Shown: piece by piece, positions 1 to 8,799 of the stretch
Numbering within the stretch: position 1 is the first letter of the stretch
Layout: the number at the start of each line of letters is the position of its first letter
DNA from: Bacillota bacterium
GTDB taxonomy: Bacteria; Bacillota; Clostridia; DSM-8532
NCBI GenBank assembly: GCA_022702935.2
Contig: JAKIML020000121.1
Location: forward strand, 1-39,100
Length of the DNA: 39,100 nt
Direction of reading: 5' to 3'
Notes under the pieces: generated by a model
Seen by the model: the letters and a program-made list of their open reading frames with translations, nothing else
Told to the model about the DNA's origin: nothing
The model's database searches: none
Made by a program: the position numbers and the translations under genes

Positions 1-1694
1 CGGTTCTGGCGGCTCAGGAGAAGGCCAAAGCCCTTGCAGAGCAGATCCGGCAAGCCCAGGACGAGGTAAAAAACAAAACCGAGCAGTTCACGGCTGAACT
101 TAGAAAGCTGCCCGAGGCCATAAGAAAACTGCCCATGGAACAAATGGGCCTGGAGCTTTCCAGAATGAAGGATAGCGCATCCCAAAAGCTTAAGGCCATA
201 GAGGCCTGGGAGCAAAAGCTGGAGGCGTATGAAAAAGAGCAGCAGAAGCTCAGGGACAGCTTAAATCAGCATAGGCTCAACGAAAGTGGTATTTTAAGCG
301 AGCTTAAGGTGAATAAAGAGAGCCTTGCCGAAGCCCAAAAGGCCTTAGCAATGGCTCAAAACGCATTCAACGAGAAACATCAGCAATACGAGGCTTTTCT
401 AAAGGCGCACAACCTGGAAAGCGCCAGTGCCGAACTCAAACGGCTTTCCGACAACGACCGCCGCATGGATGCTCTCCAAAAGCAGATGGAACAGATTCAG
501 ACCAATCTGGACAACAAGCGAAGGCTTATGGACCAATGGAAGGAAGAGCTGCGGCTGTTGCAGGATAATCATACCAAGGCCCAGACCGAGCACAAAGGCC
601 TTGAGGCTCAAAAGACTGAAAAACAGAGCAAGCTTAAGGAGCTGGCGGGGGACAAGCCCATAGAGGATGAAATCAAGCATGTGGATGAAAAGCTTAAGCA
701 GTATTCAGACCTCGAAAAGCAATACGGCGAGGCGCTGAAAAAGCTTGAAGCGCAGTATAACGACCTCACCTCCCGGCAATCCCGGCTGTTGGCCGAGAAA
801 GCCATTCATGCCGAGAACCTCAAAACCGAGGAAGCACGGCTTAAGGCCGCCCTGACCGAGAAAGGCTTTGAGAATAGCCTTGAAGTGGAGGCCTCCTTAC
901 TTCCACCCGAAGTCCAGAGAGCTCTTAAGGACGAGATTCAGGACTATGACCAGACGGGACTTAACATCAAGGCCCAGAAAGAAATGGTGCAAAAGAAACT
1001 CAACACCCGAAGCATTACCGAGGAGGAATGGGGCCAGGTCAGCCAGGCCTATCAGGAGGCGGCGGCCGCCAGGGAGGACATTAAATCCAAAAGCGATATC
1101 GCGAAAAATCACTTTGAATATGTCAAAGATAAGCATGAGAAATGGATTGAGCTTAACAGCACCTATCAGGAACTGATCCATAAGCAGGAACTGTTCGACC
1201 AGATACAGAAGCTCCTTCGGGCCAACAGCTTCATTGACTTTATTGCCGAGGAGCGCCTGCGCTATGTGGCGGCCAAGGCCTCCGAGACCCTTGGGGTCAT
1301 GACCCGGTACAAGTACGCCCTGGAGCTGGATACCGATGCCGGGTTCATCATCCGGGACAATGCCAATGGCGGGGTTCATCGCATGGTCAGCTCCCTGTCG
1401 GGCGGGGAAACCTTCCTAACCTCCCTGGCCCTTGCTTTGGCATTGTCCGAGCAGATTCAGCTTAAAGGGCAGAGCCCTTTGGAGTTCTTCTTCCTGGACG
1501 AGGGCTTCGGAACCCTGGACAGCAGCCTTCTGGATACCGTCATGGACGCTCTGGAGCGCTTAAGCCGGAAGGAAAGGGTCATAGGGCTCATCAGCCATGT
1601 GCCCGAACTTAAGGTAAGGCTGGGACGAAGGCTCATGGTACAGCCGCCCACGGCCCAGGGTGAGGGAAGCCGGGTCAGCATTGAAAAGAACTGA
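1..1694 (+). CDS. sbcC: Exonuclease SbcC, C-terminal part (5' truncated by window)
   Basis: SMC-like ATPase subunit of the SbcCD (Mre11-Rad50 type) nuclease, which trims hairpins and blocked DNA ends. The reading frame is open from base 3, so the start lies outside the window. What is visible is a long charged, heptad-like coiled-coil arm followed by the C-terminal ATPase lobe with the ABC signature SSLSGGETF (about base 1390), the Walker B/D-loop FFFLDEGFGTLD (about base 1490) and a switch-like SHVPELK. No CxxC zinc hook occurs in the visible part, so the hook must be upstream and this is the returning arm. The partner sbcD would be expected upstream. The LSGGETF signature and the D-loop separate SbcC from SMC and RecN. 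Very sure of the family. Confidence 0.95.
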   Translation, partial: VLAAQEKAKALAEQIRQAQDEVKNKTEQFTAELRKLPEAIRKLPMEQMGLELSRMKDSASQKLKAIEAWEQKLEAYEKEQQKLRDSLNQHRLNESGILSELKVNKESLAEAQKALAMAQNAFNEKHQQYEAFLKAHNLESASAELKRLSDNDRRMDALQKQMEQIQTNLDNKRRLMDQWKEELRLLQDNHTKAQTEHKGLEAQKTEKQSKLKELAGDKPIEDEIKHVDEKLKQYSDLEKQYGEALKKLEAQYNDLTSRQSRLLAEKAIHAENLKTEEARLKAALTEKGFENSLEVEASLLPPEVQRALKDEIQDYDQTGLNIKAQKEMVQKKLNTRSITEEEWGQVSQAYQEAAAAREDIKSKSDIAKNHFEYVKDKHEKWIELNSTYQELIHKQELFDQIQKLLRANSFIDFIAEERLRYVAAKASETLGVMTRYKYALELDTDAGFIIRDNANGGVHRMVSSLSGGETFLTSLALALALSEQIQLKGQSPLEFFFLDEGFGTLDSSLLDTVMDALERLSRKERVIGLISHVPELKVRLGRRLMVQPPTAQGEGSRVSIEKN

Positions 1695-1737
1695 ACCGGG
1701 GCAGGCGTGCGCAAGGTGTTTATTTCCCTTGTTTTCA

Positions 1738-1746
1738 TGGTAAAAT
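1738..1746 (+). promoter_or_regulatory. Candidate extended -10 promoter for glgA
   Basis: TGG followed by TAAAAT makes a TGn-extended -10 box about 40 bases before the glgA start. The -35 region is poor, as is common for extended -10 promoters. It suggests glgA begins its own transcription unit after sbcC. Inferred from motif match only. Confidence 0.4.
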
Positions 1747-1786
1747 CTTAGAGTGAGTGTGGATTACGACTTAAGGACAGGATGCT

Positions 1787-3253
1787 ATGGAAAACAAGCT
1801 AAAGGTTTTATTTGTGGCCGCCGAATGCGCCCCTCTTATTAAGGTGGGGGGCCTGGGCGACGTGGCCGGAGAGCTGCCCGTCAAGCTCCAGGAGCTGGGG
1901 ATTGATGTGCGGGTGGTCATTCCCGCCAATAAGGATATTGATGTTCCCACCGTCTACCAGGGCGATTTCCCGGTCAATTTGGGCTGGCGAAATGAGACCT
2001 GCATTGTCCGTGAAGTTTTAAATACCCCGGTAAAGACCTATCTGGTCGATAACTACCACTATTTCGGACGGGCGGGCGTCTATGGGCACCGGGACGATCC
2101 CGAGCGCTTCGCCTTTTTCTGCCTTTCGGTGCTGGAGATGCTTCGGCGCTTTGACTACAGGCCCGACATTCTCCATTTGAATGACTGGCACACGGCGCCC
2201 CTGGCCATGCTCCTTCGGGAACACGAAAGGGAGGAGCCCCAGCTTTCCGACATCGCCATCCTTTACACCATCCACAGCCTGGAATACCAGGGCGTCAGCG
2301 GCAGGAACATCTTTAACCTGTTCGGGGTCAAGGATGTGGTCTTCAAGGTGGACAAGGTGGAGTATTTTGGATGCTTCAATCCCATGAAGGCGGGCATCAA
2401 TTATGCCGATTTGATCAATGGTGTCAGTAAAACCTTTACCCAGCAAATGCTTACCTCCAAATACGGCTTTGGCCTGGAGGGGGTTTTAAGCAATAGAAAG
2501 CATCAGCTCCGGGGCGTCATTAACGGGATTAACACAAAAAACTGGGATCCGGAGAACGATCCATATATCTATGCCCCTTACAGCAAGGATAACCTCGAGG
2601 GCAAGAAGGAGAACAAGCGCCGACTTCAAGAGGATTTGGGCCTTGAGCCCAGCGACAGGCCCCTGTTTGCCGTAGTGTCCAGGCTTGTGCCCAATAAGGG
2701 GCTGGAGCTGATGGAGGGCGCGGCCGAGGCCGTGCTCAAGGAGGGTGGGCAGTTTGTGCTATTGGGAAGCGGCGAGAAATTCTATGAGAATGCCTTTTTA
2801 AGGCTCATGAGCCGCTATCCGGGCCAAGTCTCGGTCAACCTGGAGTTCAACAATGAAAAGGCGCACCGCATCTATGCGGGCAGTGACGTATTTTTAATGC
2901 CCTCCCGCTATGAACCCTGCGGCTTAAGCCAGCTTATTGCCATGCGCTACGGCTCGGTGCCTTTAGTTCATAAAACGGGAGGCCTGGCCGATACCGTCAG
3001 GGACGAAGGCCGGTACGAGGGGGAAGGAACGGGCTTTACCTTCAGCACCTATTCCCTGGATGCCCTGTTAAGGGCCCTTAAGAAGGTCCTTCGCCTGTAT
3101 GAGACACCCAAGGCCTGGAAGAACCTGATGATTCGGGCCATGACCAATGTTCCCACCTGGGAGAACGCGGCCAGAGAGTACTTAAACCTCTATGCCGAGG
3201 CCCGGGAGGAAAACAGAAAACGAAGAATCAAAGGAAGGAAGAACCCTTTTTGA
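1787..3253 (+). CDS. glgA: Glycogen synthase (ADP-glucose, GT5)
   Basis: Transfers glucose from ADP-glucose to the non-reducing end of alpha-1,4-glucan in the cytoplasm. The N-terminus carries the GT5 signature KVGGLGDV (residues 19-26), whose Lys binds the ADP-glucose phosphates. The C-terminal Rossmann lobe has SRYEPCGLSQLIAM near residue 372-386, the retaining GT-B E-x7-E region, followed by KTGGLADTV. At 488 residues it is normal length for bacterial GlgA (about 480). The ATG is preceded by TTAAGGACAGG. Its stop overlaps the TTG start of nth by three bases, so the two are translationally coupled. No glgC, glgD, glgB or glgP is adjacent, so the rest of the glycogen pathway must be elsewhere. 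Confidence 0.95.
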   Translation: MENKLKVLFVAAECAPLIKVGGLGDVAGELPVKLQELGIDVRVVIPANKDIDVPTVYQGDFPVNLGWRNETCIVREVLNTPVKTYLVDNYHYFGRAGVYGHRDDPERFAFFCLSVLEMLRRFDYRPDILHLNDWHTAPLAMLLREHEREEPQLSDIAILYTIHSLEYQGVSGRNIFNLFGVKDVVFKVDKVEYFGCFNPMKAGINYADLINGVSKTFTQQMLTSKYGFGLEGVLSNRKHQLRGVINGINTKNWDPENDPYIYAPYSKDNLEGKKENKRRLQEDLGLEPSDRPLFAVVSRLVPNKGLELMEGAAEAVLKEGGQFVLLGSGEKFYENAFLRLMSRYPGQVSVNLEFNNEKAHRIYAGSDVFLMPSRYEPCGLSQLIAMRYGSVPLVHKTGGLADTVRDEGRYEGEGTGFTFSTYSLDALLRALKKVLRLYETPKAWKNLMIRAMTNVPTWENAAREYLNLYAEAREENRKRRIKGRKNPF

Positions 3254-3888
3254 GAAAGAAAGAGAAAGCAAAGGCCATTTTGGAGACACTGGCCGGCCTC
3301 TATCCCGAGGCCCATTGCTCGCTGGACTTTGAAACACCCCTGGATCTGCTCATTGCTACCCAGCTTGCCGCCCAGTGTACCGATGCCAGGGTCAATATTG
3401 TGACAAAGGATCTGTTTAAGAAGTACAGAACCGCCGAGGACTATGCGGCCGCCTCCCTGGAGGAACTGGAGCAGGATATTAAGTCCACCGGCTTTTTCAG
3501 GAATAAAGCCAGGAATATTAAGGAATGCTGTATAAGGCTCATCACTGTCTATGGCGGAAAGGTGCCCGATACCATGGAGGACCTTTTAACCCTGCCGGGG
3601 GTGGGACGGAAAACCGCCAATGTGGTATTGTCCACCATCTTCAATAAGCCGGGGGTTATTGTGGATACCCATTGCACCCGTCTTTCCAGGAGACTGGGGC
3701 TCACCAAATCCGAGAACCCCGAGATCATTGAGCGGGATTTAATGAAGCTGATTCCCGAGGATCAATGGGCCAATTTTTCCCATTACCTGGTCTTCCATGG
3801 CCGCGAAGTTTGTCAGGCCCGCAAGCCAAGATGCGGTTCCTGTAGTATTTTGCCGTATTGCGATTTCGCAAGAAAAAAGTTAGAATAA
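3250..3888 (+). CDS. nth: Endonuclease III (DNA glycosylase/AP lyase)
   Basis: Removes oxidised pyrimidines and nicks abasic sites in base-excision repair. The helix-hairpin-helix LPGVGRKTANV starts at residue 115, with catalytic Lys121 and Asp139 (in VDTHC), matching E. coli Nth K120 and D138. The [4Fe-4S] ligands C188, C195, C198 and C204 have the exact C-x6-C-x2-C-x5-C spacing. Length of 212 is standard (E. coli 211). The start is TTG at 3250, overlapping the glgA stop; AAAGGAAGGAAG lies just upstream, and no better in-frame start exists. The pairing with glgA is probably only co-transcription. Confidence 0.96.
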   Translation: MRKKEKAKAILETLAGLYPEAHCSLDFETPLDLLIATQLAAQCTDARVNIVTKDLFKKYRTAEDYAAASLEELEQDIKSTGFFRNKARNIKECCIRLITVYGGKVPDTMEDLLTLPGVGRKTANVVLSTIFNKPGVIVDTHCTRLSRRLGLTKSENPEIIERDLMKLIPEDQWANFSHYLVFHGREVCQARKPRCGSCSILPYCDFARKKLE

Positions 3889-3919
3889 AAAGGAAACAAA
3901 CGCACTGGGGGATGCGCGC

Positions 3920-6166
3920 TTGAGTGAGGAACGGACACCCGGTATAATGCCCGAGGATTATATATTCGCACTGGATATTGGAACGCGTACCATCATAGGT
4001 CTTGTAGGGGTTCAGGAGGAAGGACGCTTTATTGTTCATGCCTCTTCGGTCATTGCCCATGAAAGCCGTGCCATGCTGGACGGCCAGATTCATGATATCA
4101 ACAAGGTGGCCCAGGGTGCCCGAAAGGTCAAGGAAGCCCTCGAACAGGAGCTTGGCTTTAAACTGACCCAGGTCTCCATTGCGGCTGCAGGCCGTGTGCT
4201 GAAAACCTATCAGATCAAGGTGGAGCGGGAGATAGAAGAGGGTACCGAGATTGACGCTCCGTTGATCAGCGCCCTGGAAATGGAAGCCATTCAGAAGGCC
4301 CAATTCGAGATTGAAAAGGATCTCCCCCATAAGGAAAGAAACAAGTTCTATTGTGTAGGATATAGTGTTGTCACCTACTATCTCAACGATTATGTCATCT
4401 CCTCACTGGCCGGCCATAAGGGCACCAAGATCGGCGTGGAGCTTTTGGCCACCTTCCTGCCCCAAATGGTGGTGGACAGCCTCTATACGGTCATGGAACG
4501 GGTGGGGCTTGAGGTCAATTTCCTGACGCTGGAGCCCATCGCGGCGCTGAATGTGGCCATTCCCAAGGATTTAAGGCTGCTGAACCTGGCACTGGTGGAT
4601 ATAGGGGCAGGCACCTCGGACATTGCCATTACCAAGTCAGGCACCGTGGTGGCCTATGCCATGGTTCCCGTGGCCGGGGACGAGATCACAGAAACCATTG
4701 CCCAGCATTATCTGGTGGATTTCAATACCGCTGAGGGCATAAAGCTGGCCCTGTCCAACGGCCAGGAGTCCATTGTGTTTACCGATATTCTGGACAATCA
4801 GGTCACGGTTTCCCCCCAGGAGGTCCAGGAGGTTATCAGGCCCGTCATCGAGCAACTGGCCAGAACCATTGCTGAGAAGATTCTAGAATACAACGGCGGC
4901 AAGTCGCCCAATGCTGTCTTCCTGGTAGGCGGTGGCAGCCAGGTTAAGAACCTGTGCGAAACCATGTCCACCCTGCTGGGGCTGCCCAAGGAAAGGGTGG
5001 CGGTAAGAAATCGCAGCATTGCCAAGAATATTGAGGTGGCCAACGACGCTTTGAAGGGGCCTGACAGCATTACCCCCCTGGGTATTATGGTCACCACTGC
5101 CCTTAACAAGGGTCAGGACTTCTATTATGTCACCGTCAACGGTAATAAAGTGAAGATGTATAATTCCCGCAAGATGCTGGTTTCCGATGCCCTGCTTTTA
5201 GCCGGGTTCAATCCGGACCAGCTCATCTGCAAGTCGGGCAAGAACTTAAAGTTCACCCTGAACGGGCAGCCCAAGACCGTTCGCGGCACCTTCGGCAAGC
5301 CCTCTGAGATCTATGTCAACGGCAATATTTCCAGCCTTAATGCCTTTATTGCACCTGGGGACGAGCTCACTGTCATACCCGCCGAGAGAGGTACTGACGG
5401 CTTTATGCGTGTTTCCGACCTGGTTAAGGACCAGGCGCCCATCACGCTGACCTTTAATCACAATACCTATACCGTGCCTTACCCCGTGCTGGTCAATGGG
5501 GTGGAGGTATCCCATGATACCGCTGTCAGGGACGGGGACGATGTGGTGGTGCCCGAGGCCCTGCCGCTGGAGGATATCGCCAACCGGTACGAAATGGATT
5601 CCCTTATTTGGCGGTTTACCGTCAATGGGGAGGACAGCGGCCTTGACCGGCTTGTTAAGCCGGGGGACAAGGTTCAGGGCCTGCCAAAGACCTATGGTGT
5701 GGCCGAGCCTGTGTCCATTCCTGGAAAGCCCATGGTCACCAGTGAAGCCCAGTCAGTGGTTTCAGGCATTGGAAATATGGCCGGAAGCCCGGCTGCCCAG
5801 GCCTATGAAAAGCCTGAAGCACAGCCCGGGGCTGTAATCCAGCAGCAAACCGAGCATCAGGCGGCTCAGTCCGAAGCAGCACTGGGCGGATTATCCTCGG
5901 GCCTGGCCACCGATATCGAGGCCCTGGCCATGGAAGTCAACCAGAAGCGCTCCGGGGACGGCAGCATCCGGGTCATTGTCAATGGCGAGCCTATAGATTT
6001 GCCGCCAAAACAGACAGCCTATATGTTCATCGATATCTTTAACCATATTGATTTTGACCTGTCCAATCCCAAGGGAACCATTGTGCTCCAGCTCAACGGT
6101 AAGGATGCGAATTATACAGATATAATCCAAACAGGGGATTTGATCGATATATATTGGAGAGATTAA
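3920..6166 (+). CDS. FtsA-like actin-fold ATPase with C-terminal beta-grasp-like repeats
   Basis: An actin/Hsp70-fold ATPase related to FtsA/PilM. Visible are phosphate loop 1 (ALDIGTRTIIGLVG, residues 17-30), an SHS2/1C-type insert (about 85-170), phosphate loop 2 (DIGAGTSDIAI, about 227) and the adenosine loop FLVGGGSQ (about 333). The actin core ends near residue 390. The remaining ~350 residues are not part of classical FtsA (about 420 residues): they contain four units with NG, exactly 11 residues, then GD, at residues 467-481, 526-540, 569-583 and 726-740, split by an Ala/Gln/Glu-rich linker (about 600-680). There is no C-terminal amphipathic membrane helix, and no ftsZ neighbour. TTG start at 3920, with GGGGGAT upstream; an ATG one base into that stretch is out of frame and stops at once. 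FtsA role in division is uncertain; long FtsA-domain proteins of this kind are known in Clostridia without a settled function. Confidence 0.8.
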   Translation: MSEERTPGIMPEDYIFALDIGTRTIIGLVGVQEEGRFIVHASSVIAHESRAMLDGQIHDINKVAQGARKVKEALEQELGFKLTQVSIAAAGRVLKTYQIKVEREIEEGTEIDAPLISALEMEAIQKAQFEIEKDLPHKERNKFYCVGYSVVTYYLNDYVISSLAGHKGTKIGVELLATFLPQMVVDSLYTVMERVGLEVNFLTLEPIAALNVAIPKDLRLLNLALVDIGAGTSDIAITKSGTVVAYAMVPVAGDEITETIAQHYLVDFNTAEGIKLALSNGQESIVFTDILDNQVTVSPQEVQEVIRPVIEQLARTIAEKILEYNGGKSPNAVFLVGGGSQVKNLCETMSTLLGLPKERVAVRNRSIAKNIEVANDALKGPDSITPLGIMVTTALNKGQDFYYVTVNGNKVKMYNSRKMLVSDALLLAGFNPDQLICKSGKNLKFTLNGQPKTVRGTFGKPSEIYVNGNISSLNAFIAPGDELTVIPAERGTDGFMRVSDLVKDQAPITLTFNHNTYTVPYPVLVNGVEVSHDTAVRDGDDVVVPEALPLEDIANRYEMDSLIWRFTVNGEDSGLDRLVKPGDKVQGLPKTYGVAEPVSIPGKPMVTSEAQSVVSGIGNMAGSPAAQAYEKPEAQPGAVIQQQTEHQAAQSEAALGGLSSGLATDIEALAMEVNQKRSGDGSIRVIVNGEPIDLPPKQTAYMFIDIFNHIDFDLSNPKGTIVLQLNGKDANYTDIIQTGDLIDIYWRD

Positions 6167-6197
6167 TCGATTAATCGCCATCATGTGGAGGTAGAGC

Positions 6198-7931
6198 TTG
6201 GATATCATCGAACACCACCGCGAGGGGAAAAACTTTGAAAGCTACATAAAGTACGAGGTTATGATTGCGAAGCATGGATGGACAGTCTTCCTTGTGCTGT
6301 TTATAGAGGATTTGCTGGCCCGCATTTATCTGGACTCGCAGGACTTTGTGGCCCCCCTCATTTTTGTGCAGATCTTGTTTTTTGCGCTTTTCTATGGCGT
6401 GAATCTCATGAAGCTTGCCCTATCCAAAAAAGGGAAGGAAGTGCCCAAGTACGCTTTCACGGTGGCAAAAATCTTGGAGATTGTGATCGTTGCTGCCTTT
6501 GTCAGCACCATGTACCACAGCCCATTCTTCTATTCAGTGGCTCTGCTTCCCATTGCCTTTATATGCATGTCCCGTGGCTTTAAAAATACCACGCCCTATA
6601 TTCTAATAGGCCTTGCTGCCCAGATGGGCAATCAGCTTATGACGCTTCTGCTGTTCAGAAATACAGGAATCAAGCTTTTAGATGCGCGTTTCCTGCTCTA
6701 TTTCATCGTTATTGCAGCCCAATACCTCCTGTTTACGGTCTTCTGCCATGTGTGGAGCATTGTTTACGAGGAGTATTTAAGAAGCGAGGAGGAAAACAAT
6801 ATCCTCATCGACAGACTGGGTGACAAGTATGTCCAGTTGGAGCAGGTTAAAAAGGAAATCCAGGCCCATTATGACAAGATCCGCGAGACCAACAGCCAGC
6901 TTGAGGAGGCCAATAACAAGCTGACCGCCAGTGTGGCCGAGTTCTTTACCCTGCAGCAGATCTCCCAGGCCATTACCTCAATTTTCGATATGAATGAGCT
7001 TTTGAAGTTCGTAAATGACGTTATTATCGGCGTTATGGGCGTTTATCACTCCACCATTGCATTATGCTACGGACCTCACAACAAGCTCAAGGTTCAGGTG
7101 TCCAGCATCTTTGATAAAAAGGATCTGGCCATTGTTTCAGATTACATCAACAGTGATGTGTTAAAGCCCTCTACCGAAGAAGGGCGCTCCATGATTGACA
7201 ATGCGGTCAACCCCGACGATTATCCCTTTACCAAGGGTCGTGATATTCAGTCCATGATCTGCGTACCCCTTTTAGCCAAGGGCAAGACCCTGGGTATCGT
7301 GCTCATTGAGCACAATATGAAGGATGCCTTTGACAGTGAGAATGTCAGGCTTCTTGAAATCATTGCCCAGCAGGTGAGTACTGCCATTGAAAACGCCCGG
7401 CTGTATCAGCAGATGCATGATCTGGCTACCCTGGACGGTTTGACCGGGGCCTACAACCGCCTCTACTTCCAGGACAAGCTTATGGAGGAGTTTAAGAAGG
7501 CTCAGGATAAGGGCTATGACCTTTCCTTCATTATCTTTGATATTGACCACTTCAAGAAGTTCAACGACACCTACGGCCATCTCTTTGGCGACCAGGTGCT
7601 CAAATCCATCTCGGCCTTCATTACCAAGACCCTGCGCAAAGAGGACATCTTTGCCCGATACGGCGGTGAGGAGTTTGTCATCCTCATGCCCCATACCACG
7701 CTGGAGCAGGCCAGGGAAAAGGCCGAGGATTTAAGACAGGGCATCTCCATGCTCACTGTCACTGACAGAGTGGTTTCGGCCTCGGTAACCGTCAGTATCG
7801 GTGTTTCGTCCTTCCCTCAAACGGCAGGAAGACCCACCGAGCTTGTGAAGACCGCCGACGACGCGCTCTATGCGGCCAAGAACGGGGGCAGGAACCAGGT
7901 GTGCGTTGCCCAGCCCAGGGATAATAAGTAA
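6198..7931 (+). CDS. Membrane GAF-GGDEF diguanylate cyclase
   Basis: Makes the second messenger c-di-GMP from two GTP. The order is: six predicted hydrophobic segments (about residues 28-200), a coiled-coil signalling helix (about 200-250), a GAF sensor domain (about 260-400) and a C-terminal GGDEF domain. The active site is GGEEF (489-493), which is catalytically competent, and the inhibitory I-site RxxD is intact as RKED (480-483), exactly five residues before GGEEF, so product feedback inhibition is expected. TTG start at 6198 with TGGAGGTAG seven bases upstream; it follows the FtsA-like gene by 31 bases and probably shares its transcript. The input signal is unknown; the N-terminal domain resembles no sensor I can name. 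It ends one base short of the convergent gene on the minus strand. Confidence 0.92.
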   Translation: MDIIEHHREGKNFESYIKYEVMIAKHGWTVFLVLFIEDLLARIYLDSQDFVAPLIFVQILFFALFYGVNLMKLALSKKGKEVPKYAFTVAKILEIVIVAAFVSTMYHSPFFYSVALLPIAFICMSRGFKNTTPYILIGLAAQMGNQLMTLLLFRNTGIKLLDARFLLYFIVIAAQYLLFTVFCHVWSIVYEEYLRSEEENNILIDRLGDKYVQLEQVKKEIQAHYDKIRETNSQLEEANNKLTASVAEFFTLQQISQAITSIFDMNELLKFVNDVIIGVMGVYHSTIALCYGPHNKLKVQVSSIFDKKDLAIVSDYINSDVLKPSTEEGRSMIDNAVNPDDYPFTKGRDIQSMICVPLLAKGKTLGIVLIEHNMKDAFDSENVRLLEIIAQQVSTAIENARLYQQMHDLATLDGLTGAYNRLYFQDKLMEEFKKAQDKGYDLSFIIFDIDHFKKFNDTYGHLFGDQVLKSISAFITKTLRKEDIFARYGGEEFVILMPHTTLEQAREKAEDLRQGISMLTVTDRVVSASVTVSIGVSSFPQTAGRPTELVKTADDALYAAKNGGRNQVCVAQPRDNK

Positions 7932-7932
7932 A

Positions 7933-8634
7933 TCACTTGATCACCTTTACCGATTTGACCATATTGTCGAACAAGGTCTGTACGGCCTCGTTATAGTCCT
8001 TGTCGTTCAGAAAGACGCTGATGCGATACATATAGGGCTTGTCGTCCATGAATGCCTCCAGCCCCCTGACGGTGCGCTCGCCGCTTTTAAAGGTATAGTC
8101 CCATAGGGTGGTGGAAAGGGCATTTTCTTTTTTCTGGGATGAAAAGGAGAGATATTCAAAGGTGGAGCAGCTTTTGGAGGTCTCCAGAAACTCGTCCATG
8201 GAGGTGTTCAGCACCCAGATCTGGATAAGTCCGTTGGCCGGGGGCTGGGCAATGGTAAAGTCCACGCTCTGGGTGATCTCACTGCTTAAATAGGTGGGGC
8301 GGCCCAAGGTCACTACTTCGGGATATTTAAACACAATGGATTTCTTGTCGGGCCGTGGCAGAGTCATCTCCTGGTCGCGGCTTGCAGCCCGGGCCTCGGC
8401 TGAATTACCCAGACTGACGGGTCTGGTAAAGTCATAGAGCTGGCCTAAGGCAAAGCCTTGTGGGGTAAGCAGGCTGAGCCGATTGTCCAGGGTCAGAAAA
8501 TACCGCGGGGCAATGGAGGGCAGGAAGAAAAAGAGCGCCAGCAGCATGAAAAGAGCTGTCAGGAAGGCTATGACAAGCCTGACACGTCTTGTGAATCTGC
8601 GCCTTAACCATAATCTTAAGGATATTCCCTTCAT
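7933..8634 (-). CDS. Membrane-anchored protein of unknown function
   Basis: Not recognised. About 233 residues: a very basic N-terminus (KGISLRLWLRRR), one strong hydrophobic segment at about residues 20-41, then a mixed alpha/beta domain outside the membrane by the positive-inside rule. There is no lipobox and the hydrophobic segment lacks a clear signal peptidase site, so it is probably a single-pass anchored protein. I chose ATG at 8634 rather than the in-frame GTG at 8640 because the only ribosome site (CTGGAG) sits eight bases before the ATG and would be two bases from the GTG. It is tail to tail with the diguanylate cyclase with a single base between stops. The C-terminal part (KDYNEAVQTLFDNMVKSVKV) resembles the end of lipoprotein-like stress proteins such as DcrB/PsbP, but this is only an impression. 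Confidence 0.75.
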   Translation of the reverse strand: MKGISLRLWLRRRFTRRVRLVIAFLTALFMLLALFFFLPSIAPRYFLTLDNRLSLLTPQGFALGQLYDFTRPVSLGNSAEARAASRDQEMTLPRPDKKSIVFKYPEVVTLGRPTYLSSEITQSVDFTIAQPPANGLIQIWVLNTSMDEFLETSKSCSTFEYLSFSSQKKENALSTTLWDYTFKSGERTVRGLEAFMDDKPYMYRISVFLNDKDYNEAVQTLFDNMVKSVKVIK

Positions 8635-8662
8635 GGGCACAACTCCAGAGCAGGTTTATATC

Positions 8663-8677
8663 CCGGCATAGTGCCGG
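8663..8677. repeat. Small inverted repeat upstream of the membrane protein gene
   Basis: CCGGCA-TAG-TGCCGG, six-base perfect arms, about 30 bases before the minus-strand start at 8634. On the minus strand it lies directly upstream of TATAAA (plus 8655-8660), where a -10/-35 spacer would be. Could be an operator; the -35 is not convincing. Confidence 0.3.
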
Positions 8678-8740
8678 CCTTCACCATGTTTTTCCTGCTT
8701 AAAGGATATGCCCCAATCCAGGGGTTTATTTCTCTTTCAA

Positions 8741-8779
8741 TGACAAAAGGCATTCCGCCTGGCTTAAGCGAAATGCCTT
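8741..8779 (-). terminator. Rho-independent terminator of cheW
   Basis: Arms 8747-8758 and 8768-8779 pair over 12 bases with one mismatch around a nine-base loop. Read on the minus strand the stem is followed by TTTTGTC. It lies 20 bases beyond the cheW stop. Confidence 0.75.
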
Positions 8780-8799
8780 GACAACTTACTTTATTGATA

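Noticed and set aside
6161-6176. 16-base perfect palindrome (GATTAATC twice) at the stop of the FtsA-like gene
   Set aside because: It spans the stop codon and the start of a 31-base gap within an operon, has no T run and no promoter nearby; likely chance in an AT-rich spot.
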